Below, piece after piece: positions 1 to 5,262 of a stretch of DNA of 5,375 bases. The DNA is from Candidatus Kerfeldbacteria bacterium. GTDB lineage: Bacteria > Patescibacteriota > Patescibacteriia > SBBC01. How positions within the stretch are numbered: the first letter of the stretch is position 1; every line of letters starts with the position of its first letter. The DNA is taken from NCBI GenBank assembly GCA_016204645.1, contig JACQKI010000047.1:1-5375 (forward strand), given 5' to 3'. A model generated the notes under the pieces. The model was not told the origin of the DNA. It saw nothing but the letters and a program-made list of their open reading frames with translations, and did not search any database. The position numbers and the translations under genes are program-made.

Positions 1-271
1 CCTGCGGCGGCACAACCGGAACGCCGGCCGGAGTCACCACCTCGCCCACAGCCCAGGCCTCGTAGGTGCTGGGGACGCGGTTGTAGACGCCGGCCACGCC
101 GTACAGGTTGACCGGCGTATTGATCGGCAAACCGACTTTGGCAAAATCGCGCGCGCTCGACGGCACGCTCAAGCTCAAGATCCCAATCGCCACGATGCCG
201 ACTGTTACGGGAAGCAACCGGTTCAGCCTGAACGACGGGGAGCTGCGTTGTTTAGTAGATTGCTTGCTCAT
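1..271 (-). CDS. N-terminal part of an exported protein, possibly beta-propeller (partial, runs off left edge)
   Basis: 90 open codons run from the ATG at 271 to the window edge. The start reads MSKQSTKQRSSPSFRLNR, followed by a hydrophobic segment at about 19-38 and SSA at 38-40, a typical signal peptide with a possible cleavage site before RDF. The mature part contains NLYGVAGVYN (55-64) and EAWAVGEVV (71-79). This LxGVxG ... xWAVGxxG pattern recalls strands of bacterial beta-propeller repeats (family knowledge, weak with one copy seen). The ATG lies 17 nt after the upstream stop, with GGTGG about four bases before it as a possible weak ribosome-binding site. This is the only junction in the cluster without an overlap. 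There is no cysteine in the visible part, and it lacks the head domain of the three preceding paralogues. Confidence 0.85.
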   Translation of the reverse strand, partial: MSKQSTKQRSSPSFRLNRLLPVTVGIVAIGILSLSVPSSARDFAKVGLPINTPVNLYGVAGVYNRVPSTYEAWAVGEVVTPAGVPVVPPQ

Positions 272-288
272 GGTCCACCATGACCTGT

Positions 289-1200
289 TTAGTTGGGCCA
301 CATCAGGATGCAAGTCGGGCTGCCGTAGGTATTGATCGAACAGAAACAGTATACGCCGCCGCCTTTGCCGCCGCAGTCATCGACCAAGTACGTGTTCAAA
401 CCGTCAATCGTGTCGGCGTCAGGCCCGGCGCCGCCCGCGTCCGGTCCTCCGCTGTAATCAGGAGTTCCGTCAGGCTGCGGTCCGTCGTTGACCGTTGTCC
501 AAACTTGCCCACGCCACTGAGGAGCAGCGGCTTGGCACCCATTACCCGGATCCATGCACACGTATGCTCCTCCGCCGACGGATACCTCGTCGTTAACCGT
601 CACGTAGGCGGATCCGAAATCAACGGCCGGCGCGCCTGACAGGTTCGTTATCCGCAGCGTGTCAAAGCCGCTGGCCAACGACGTGTTGCCGAAGGCGCGT
701 AGGCTGTTGCCGAACGCACTCAGCTCGACCGACGTGGCCGGGTCTTGGGGCGTCAGGTTGCCGGCTGCAACTGCCCAGCCGTCGCCGCCCGGCCAAGTCG
801 TCTGTCGCTGGCCGCCCAGCGTGATGCCGCCGCTGACGCGCAGGTTGCCGGTCAGCAGCAAGTTTTGGGTGTTGTCCGCGCTCTTGAAAAAGTAGGTGCC
901 GGCCGTAGTATTGTTCGGACGGAAGTACAGTAGACCGGTCGATGCAATATCCTGTCCTTCGTGGCCGAGCTCCATGACGCTGTCCTGGGGCTGACCAGGC
1001 GCAATCGTGATGACGCCGTTTTTGACTGCCAGTCGCTCTAAGCTGCCACTAACCGACGCCGAGCTGACCGGCTGCGACCGGTTGCTGCTGGTGGCTGCCA
1101 GGATCAGGGCAATCGATAAGCCGGCCAGCGCTAAACGACGCGCAGAGAAAGAGTTGCGATGCATTCGGACCCGGCGATTTTTCTTACTGCGTGGGTTCAT
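289..1200 (-). CDS. Exported paralogue lacking the C...C pair but keeping the head and DADTIDG motif
   Basis: 303 residues from the ATG at 1200; GTG at 1203 and an internal ATG at 1164 are alternatives. The N-terminus is long and basic (MNPRSKKNRRVRMHR), followed by a hydrophobic segment at about 22-37. The head is shared but diverged: LERLAVKNGVITIAPG (54-69), MELGHEGQDIASTG (76-89), RPN (94-96) and NLLLTGNL (113-120). Where the paralogues have a C...C...W motif this protein has ITLGGQRQTTW (126-136), so both cysteines are gone. DAGGAGPDADTIDG (254-267) is a degenerate form of the tail-fibre motif. The end keeps four Cys (276, 285, 287, 297) as C-x8-C-x-C-x9-C, then MWPN. It overlaps the upstream stop, and the next gene starts 17 nt after its TAA. 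The function is unknown; same surface-protein family by inference. Confidence 0.92.
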   Translation of the reverse strand: MNPRSKKNRRVRMHRNSFSARRLALAGLSIALILAATSSNRSQPVSSASVSGSLERLAVKNGVITIAPGQPQDSVMELGHEGQDIASTGLLYFRPNNTTAGTYFFKSADNTQNLLLTGNLRVSGGITLGGQRQTTWPGGDGWAVAAGNLTPQDPATSVELSAFGNSLRAFGNTSLASGFDTLRITNLSGAPAVDFGSAYVTVNDEVSVGGGAYVCMDPGNGCQAAAPQWRGQVWTTVNDGPQPDGTPDYSGGPDAGGAGPDADTIDGLNTYLVDDCGGKGGGVYCFCSINTYGSPTCILMWPN

Positions 1201-2024
1201 CACCAATCTACCTTAAAACGCAGGCAATCATTGTTTACGTGGTTGCTCGTATGGTGCGCTAAGAAGCCTTCGAAGCACAGGCAAAACGTAGCGTAGCACA
1301 TCAGCGAGGTTCCGGGCTGGTAAAAGGCCCGAACGCCGTCGAAGTTGTCGGCGTCCAAGCCCGAACCGCGGCCGTCGTTCTGCTCGTGCCAGGCCTCGCC
1401 GCCGTTGACCGTGAAACTTTCGAAGTAGTGCAGCTCGTTGATGTTCTTGACGTCGCCGATGAACCGGGCAGCCGCTCCGCCGCCGATGTTGTAGGCGCCC
1501 AAGCCGTTGGCGATCAGCGCGGTCTTCCCTGTAAAAGCGGATGACTCGCCGATCCGCAGGCCGCGCGACAAGTCGGTCGGCTCGAGCCAATAAACGGGGA
1601 AAATTCCGCCGGACCTCTCCGCCCAGAAACTGCCGCCGCCCCAACTTGACTGGCAGTCTCCTTGCAAACAGATCTGCCGTCCGGGCGTCGTCAGCTTCAG
1701 GTCGCCGGATATCAAAAGGTTTTGAACGTTGCTTCCGCCGCCGGTAAAACGCGTATTGCTGATGTTCGGCGGCGAACTCTGCGGCCGGATGACGATGTTG
1801 CCCGACGAGACGATATCCGTGCCGTCGGTACCGAGCTCGAGCGTCGGCCCGCCGACAACCGGCGTGACGGTCGCTACGCCGCCGTAGACCGTCAGCTTCT
1901 GGACGGCGTTCGGCGTAACCGTCAACGATTGAACTGGCATGCTAAACCGCAGCCAGGCCGCTGTGACGACGAGTGTGCTCAGGGCGAAAAGCGTCAACCG
2001 ATAGTGGGTCATTCGGCGCTTCAT
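1200..2024 (-). CDS. Exported paralogue with shared head domain, C...C...W motif and GSGLDADNFDG motif
   Basis: 274 residues from the ATG at 2024. The open frame continues 46 codons further upstream inside the previous gene, but this start gives a 4-nt overlap. It also aligns the N-terminus almost residue for residue with the upstream paralogue: M1 and M5 in both, and VTP at 36-38 versus 35-37. A hydrophobic anchor spans about 10-30. The head has VTPNAVQKLTVYGGV (36-50), LELGTDGTDI (62-71), RPQ (80-82) and QNLLISGDL (101-109). Then come ICLQGDCQSSW (118-128), a glycine-rich middle with AARFIGDV (185-192), and NDGRGSGLDADNFDG (216-230). The end has four Cys (243, 248, 250, 267) as C-x4-C-x-C-x16-C. 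It appears to be a compact version of the preceding gene without the large cysteine insertions. The function is unknown; an extracellular fibre or adhesin-like subunit is inferred. Confidence 0.92.
   Translation of the reverse strand: MKRRMTHYRLTLFALSTLVVTAAWLRFSMPVQSLTVTPNAVQKLTVYGGVATVTPVVGGPTLELGTDGTDIVSSGNIVIRPQSSPPNISNTRFTGGGSNVQNLLISGDLKLTTPGRQICLQGDCQSSWGGGSFWAERSGGIFPVYWLEPTDLSRGLRIGESSAFTGKTALIANGLGAYNIGGGAAARFIGDVKNINELHYFESFTVNGGEAWHEQNDGRGSGLDADNFDGVRAFYQPGTSLMCYATFCLCFEGFLAHHTSNHVNNDCLRFKVDW
1211..1214 (-). promoter_or_regulatory. Weak Shine-Dalgarno (AAGG) for the 303-residue gene
   Basis: AAGG on the minus strand lies ten bases before the ATG at 1200 and seven before an in-frame GTG at 1203. 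The GTG would give a GTGA 4-nt overlap like the ATGA junctions upstream, whereas the ATG gives a TGATG overlap. A TTG at 1206 is also in frame but less likely. Confidence 0.4.
1878..1920 (-). repeat. Copy 2 of the dispersed DNA repeat encoding the head-domain start
   Basis: Partner of 3791-3833, with the exact block at 1891-1908. The third paralogue (about 1010-1045) no longer shows this DNA identity although the protein pattern remains, so the 637- and 274-residue genes are the closer pair. Confidence 0.8.
2021..2024 (-). other. ATGA stop/start overlap between the 637- and 274-residue genes
   Basis: The TGA at 2023-2021 overlaps the ATG at 2024-2022. No purine-rich ribosome-binding site precedes it (TGTCTCCATGGGTTCC). 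This is the same arrangement as at the previous junction, again suggesting coupled translation. Confidence 0.75.
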
Positions 2025-3934
2025 GGAACCCATGGAGACATCGGGCCTTGATCGCAGCCAATGCAGTTGAGGGGCGTACAGATTTGCCCGCCGCCCGGCT
2101 GGCTTTTCACGTCGATGTAGGGCAGCTCGCCGATGCCCTGAATGTTGGTTGAACACCGACAATCATTGGCCGTGGTACACGTACCTTTGTTGTAACCAAT
2201 TCCCGTGCCTTTAGAATTACATTCAGCTACGGCCCCGTCGCCGTCGCAGTCCTTCTTAACCGTAGTCCGGCAATTGTTTTCGCAATTGGTATTGTCGTAT
2301 ACACCGCCGCACCAGGCATTATTAAATACATCTCCTTGGACGCAGGTCCCGCTGCCGGAACAGTCTGAGTCTTGCTGGCACTTAATCGATGCGTCCTGGC
2401 TGCAGTGGAATCCAGCGCAGTACTCACGGAACGGACATTCACTATCAGTCGTGCAGGCTTGGGCCGGTTGGCTGGCGCAGGCTTTGGTGTTATTAATGCT
2501 GGGAACGCAGAAGTTGAAGGGAGCGGTCGTGCAGTCGGCATCAGAATTACAAGACTGGACCGTCGGGCCAACCAAGCGGTAGCTGGTAAAGTGCGTGCAT
2601 TGTTTGAAGCCGTACAATTCATCGCGCTCACAAAAATTTTGAAAGCTGTTGAACGGACCGATGGCGGGGTTGCAGTCGCTCTGTTCATGGCAGACTTTGT
2701 TTCTCTCAAAACGACAGTGGTAAATGTTATCGAGCTGACACATTTTCTCCTCGGCTTTGCAGACTTTCGTGCACAGCACCGGATTTCCGAATTGGTCGGG
2801 CGTGCCGCAATCGCCGTTGGCATTACAAGCCTTACCAGCATCCGGACCGGTCGCACAGACTTTCGTGCGTTCGGTCGTGGCGCACAGCACGGTCCGAACC
2901 TTCCAGCCTCCATCGCCATAGGCCAGCGGCGGGTAAGCTCCGGCGTTCGGAGCGTACCATGACAGCCACGATAAGTCGTTCGGCGTCAGGTTGTTTTTAA
3001 AATTGACCGGAACCGAGCCGTCCAGCGTGTCCGCGTCCAGGCCGCTGCCATCTTGCGTATCGGTGGTGAAGTAATCATACACGTCGCGGTACCAGACGCG
3101 CGCGGTTGACGGGAACCCCGACGTCAGGTTCTTGTACAAACCGCGGTGCTGTACGATCAGCGCGCCGGTGACAAAGACGTTGCCGTTGTTGAGCGGGGCG
3201 TTGCTCTGATCGCGCTGGCCGAAATTGACGGTACCGTACGCCTGCAGCGCCGGTTGGGCAGTGTTCGAAGTTACGGACACGGCGTGCTTGCCGCCCAAGC
3301 CGGTTACCGGAAGGCACGGCTGCGGACCGTCGTCCTGGTTGCAGTCGACGAGGGTCTGGCAGCTGGTCCCGTCGACCGGGCACAGCCCGTTTGATTGTCC
3401 AACCCGCACTTCATACGGAGGCGCATGGGCTTTCGGCGAGACTGCTCCGGCGTTGGTGGCCCAGTAGGCCGTTCCGCCGCTGGCTGGCCAGTCGACCCGG
3501 CAGTCGTTCCCGGGAAAACAGAGGTTTTTCCCGGTGGCCACGATTAGATCACCGGTCAGTTCTAGGCTCTGGCTGCCGATGCAAGCCTGGCCTGACGGAC
3601 AATCGCTATTGGCGTTGCACGCTGTCCCGACTGCGATCGAACAGCGACCGTCTATACCCGGTTCCTTGTAAAAACGCGAGCCGGGCAGCGTGCGGTCAGG
3701 ACGAAGGTTAATGTCAAAGGTCGAGGCAATGTCCCGGCCGGCGTTGCCGAACTCGAATGAGTCTGTAGCGTTCGGTACGATCATCAGCACGCCGCTGTAG
3801 ACGGTCAGCTTCTGGACGGCGCCCGGAGTCACCTGGCCGGACTCCGCCGGTACAGCCGAACGCATCCAGCCGATAGCCGCGGCTAAGGCCACGACAGCTA
3901 CCGAAACGCGGTGACGGTACATCAGGCTGGTCAT
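2021..3934 (-). CDS. Large exported cysteine-rich protein with repeated C-x4-[DE]-C modules and a tail-fibre-type LDADTLDG motif
   Basis: 637 residues. After MTSLMYRHR a hydrophobic segment spans about 10-29. Residues 35-50 (VTPGAVQKLTVYSGVL) begin a head domain shared with the next two genes, and 137-149 carry LCFPGNDCRVDW. Residues 295-306 (DGSGLDADTLDG) match a motif common in phage tail fibres. I count 44 Cys, 34 of them in 351-637. Eight units have the form C-x4-[DE]-C, starting at 106, 192, 370, 415, 462, 494, 519 and 586; most are followed by a further Cys within 5-13 residues. A DCDGDGAV stretch at 562-569 resembles a calcium loop. Two smaller Cys inserts (about 94-120 and 184-207) lie where the paralogues have none. 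So many paired cysteines imply an oxidising extracellular location. The function is unknown; a disulfide-rich surface or fibre protein is inferred. Confidence 0.93.
   Translation of the reverse strand: MTSLMYRHRVSVAVVALAAAIGWMRSAVPAESGQVTPGAVQKLTVYSGVLMIVPNATDSFEFGNAGRDIASTFDINLRPDRTLPGSRFYKEPGIDGRCSIAVGTACNANSDCPSGQACIGSQSLELTGDLIVATGKNLCFPGNDCRVDWPASGGTAYWATNAGAVSPKAHAPPYEVRVGQSNGLCPVDGTSCQTLVDCNQDDGPQPCLPVTGLGGKHAVSVTSNTAQPALQAYGTVNFGQRDQSNAPLNNGNVFVTGALIVQHRGLYKNLTSGFPSTARVWYRDVYDYFTTDTQDGSGLDADTLDGSVPVNFKNNLTPNDLSWLSWYAPNAGAYPPLAYGDGGWKVRTVLCATTERTKVCATGPDAGKACNANGDCGTPDQFGNPVLCTKVCKAEEKMCQLDNIYHCRFERNKVCHEQSDCNPAIGPFNSFQNFCERDELYGFKQCTHFTSYRLVGPTVQSCNSDADCTTAPFNFCVPSINNTKACASQPAQACTTDSECPFREYCAGFHCSQDASIKCQQDSDCSGSGTCVQGDVFNNAWCGGVYDNTNCENNCRTTVKKDCDGDGAVAECNSKGTGIGYNKGTCTTANDCRCSTNIQGIGELPYIDVKSQPGGGQICTPLNCIGCDQGPMSPWVP
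2024..2887 (-). repeat. Cysteine-rich module array (protein-level repeat, residues 350-637 of the large gene)
   Basis: Six of the eight C-x4-[DE]-C units lie here, for example CNSDADC at 462-468, CTTDSEC at 494-500 and CQQDSDC at 519-525. Spacings between units are irregular (about 25-70 residues), so these are diverged modules, not a clean tandem repeat. The DNA does not show obvious direct repeats. Base composition is lower in G+C than in the flanks, with several 60-base rows at 43-45 %. Comparable C-x4-D-C units occur in disulfide-rich secreted proteins of several bacterial groups (family knowledge). Their ligand is unknown. Confidence 0.75.
3791..3833 (-). repeat. Copy 1 of a dispersed DNA repeat encoding the head-domain start
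   Basis: 43 bases match positions 1878-1920 at 37 of 43, including an exact 18-base block at 3804-3821. Both copies encode VTPxAVQKLTVYxG(V) in the same frame, so this is conserved coding sequence from gene duplication and not an independent repeat element. Confidence 0.8.
3931..3934 (-). other. ATGA stop/start overlap between the 443- and 637-residue genes
   Basis: The TGA of the upstream gene (3933-3931) and the ATG of the downstream gene (3934-3932) share bases. The 20 nt before the ATG, including CAATTTACCGCGCC, contain no Shine-Dalgarno-like purine run. Translation of the second gene therefore probably relies on termination-reinitiation coupling. Confidence 0.8.
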
Positions 3935-5262
3935 GGCGCGGTAAATTGAAACTGTACTCCTGACGAGTAATTTCCGGACTGGTCGTAAGCGTACAGCCCG
4001 AAGTAGTACGTCTGGCCTAGGGCAAGAGGAGTACTGGTGAACGTGGCAGTCGGTTCGAGAATCAGCGAACCGTTTTCCAGTGGGCTGGTCGGCGGCACCA
4101 GCGCATTCTGAATGACCTTGGTCCCGGCCAGGTCGCTGTCTCCTGGCAGTGTCCAGTTCAGGGTCAGCATGTTCGACGCGAAGACGCTGGTCACATTACT
4201 GACCGGCCCGGGCGGTAAGGTGTCGCAATCCAGTGCGCAGGTTGAGACCGACTCGCTGGCCGTGCACAAGCCGTCACCGCAGGTGTTGACCGCGCCGGTC
4301 GGTGTGCCGACGACCAGGCCGCCGAACTTCGAGCCGCCGCTGACCGCCACGTCGACCGTCAAGTCGGCTCGGTTCGTGACCGTGAACCGGCCGTTGGCCA
4401 CGCTCCAGTCGCGGGTGGTCGAACCCGGCCAGAGCGTATTGGTCGGGCCGTAGTAGACCCACTGGCTGCTACCGCCGAGCTGCCAGTCAGCCCGGCACTG
4501 GTCGTTCAAGCAGACTTCCGAAATGCCGTTGATCCGAACCGCGGCTGCGTTCGGACCGATCTGGCCGATGACCAGGTCGCTGGCGTCGGTACCGCCGGTT
4601 AGGCGGACGTGGCCGGCGAAGTAAGCGGCCGACGCCGTCCCGCTGCCCTTCGAGGCGTACAATCCGTAGTGATTAGCTAAGCCGACCATCGCCATGCCGA
4701 CCGCGCCGGCGCTGTCGACGCCGCCGGCAAACCCGCCGTCCAGGTTGGCGGCCACGCCCTCGATCCCGTAGCTCGGCGGATTGAATCCGAGCTGCGGCCC
4801 GGCCCGGCCTCGTAGGGTGAACGGCGCGAGGTAAACCGGCGTGCCGTTAATCTCACCGGCTCCGAGCTCGGTTCCGACTGACGGCGGCTGCAGGCGGACG
4901 AAGCTCTGGAGCGCGGCGGCCGTCCAGCTCGATCGGCTGAAGCCGTTCCAGACGATCGGACTAGTCCCGCCGTTGGATGTCCCGCCGTTGTCGCAGACGT
5001 TACCGACCTGTCCGATGCACAGCGAACCGAGCGCGGTCAGCGGTCCGTTCAGGGTCAGCAAGCCCTCTTTCGTCTGGGCCGTGCTGCTGGTATTGAGCGG
5101 CAGGATGAAACCGCCGGGAAAATCATTCGGCGGCTCCAGGCCGACCGGATCGCTCCAAACGGCATTGACCCGTACCCCGACAAGGACGAACCAGCCAGCC
5201 AGCAGCGGCACAAAAATTTTCGAGACGGCCATACGGTCGCGCCTTGTCCGACTGCGCATCAT
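3931..5262 (-). CDS. Exported protein with CGDG motif and C-terminal fibronectin type III-like domain
   Basis: 443 residues. The N-terminus is basic (MMRSRTRRDR) and is followed by a hydrophobic stretch at about 14-34 ending VNA, a plausible signal-peptidase site or anchor. Residues 54-67 read LPLNTSSTAQTKEG, a segment I associate with CPR surface proteins. Residues 140-224 are rich in Gly/Ala with irregular GIEGV, VGMAMVG and YGLYAS units leading to AAYFAGHV, as in beta-rich fibre stalks. VCLNDQCRADW at 250-260 is the C...C...W motif shared with downstream genes. Residues 328-346 form CGDGxC-x8-CxxDC, and 350-443 look like a fibronectin type III fold (LNWTLPGDSDLAG, then YYFGLYAYDQSGN). The start at 5262 has a good ribosome-binding site and a 4-nt overlap with the upstream stop. 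The next gene starts inside its own stop codon. The function is unknown; a secreted or surface structural or adhesive protein is inferred. Confidence 0.93.
   Translation of the reverse strand: MMRSRTRRDRMAVSKIFVPLLAGWFVLVGVRVNAVWSDPVGLEPPNDFPGGFILPLNTSSTAQTKEGLLTLNGPLTALGSLCIGQVGNVCDNGGTSNGGTSPIVWNGFSRSSWTAAALQSFVRLQPPSVGTELGAGEINGTPVYLAPFTLRGRAGPQLGFNPPSYGIEGVAANLDGGFAGGVDSAGAVGMAMVGLANHYGLYASKGSGTASAAYFAGHVRLTGGTDASDLVIGQIGPNAAAVRINGISEVCLNDQCRADWQLGGSSQWVYYGPTNTLWPGSTTRDWSVANGRFTVTNRADLTVDVAVSGGSKFGGLVVGTPTGAVNTCGDGLCTASESVSTCALDCDTLPPGPVSNVTSVFASNMLTLNWTLPGDSDLAGTKVIQNALVPPTSPLENGSLILEPTATFTSTPLALGQTYYFGLYAYDQSGNYSSGVQFQFTAP

Noticed and set aside
2025..2162. Upstream extension of the 274-residue gene to an ATG at 2162
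   Set aside because: These 46 extra codons lie inside the end of the previous gene and encode an Arg/His-rich stretch with no signal-like character. The ATG at 2024 gives the ATGA overlap and aligns with the paralogue's N-terminus.
2024..2890. Iron-sulfur or metallothionein interpretation of the cysteine-rich tail
   Set aside because: The dominant spacing is C-x4-[DE]-C with few C-x-x-C pairs (only C624/C627 and similar), and the protein has an export signal. Disulfides are more plausible.
2227..2919. A 230-codon minus-strand open frame within the cysteine-rich region
   Set aside because: It is an out-of-frame shadow of the 637-residue gene, which has clear motifs, export signal and paralogues. 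The shadow is low-complexity Arg/Ala/Pro/Thr-rich.
2372..2962. A 196-codon plus-strand open frame (and smaller plus-strand ones at 280-639, 1662-2051 and 4841-5320)
   Set aside because: Antisense to well-supported genes, with no ribosome-binding site, motif or paralogue support. Such frames are expected opposite G+C-rich genes.
3931..5262. Type IV pilin-like prepilin signal in the N-termini
   Set aside because: No G-[FM]-x4-E prepilin cleavage motif is present in any N-terminus; ordinary signal or anchor segments fit better.
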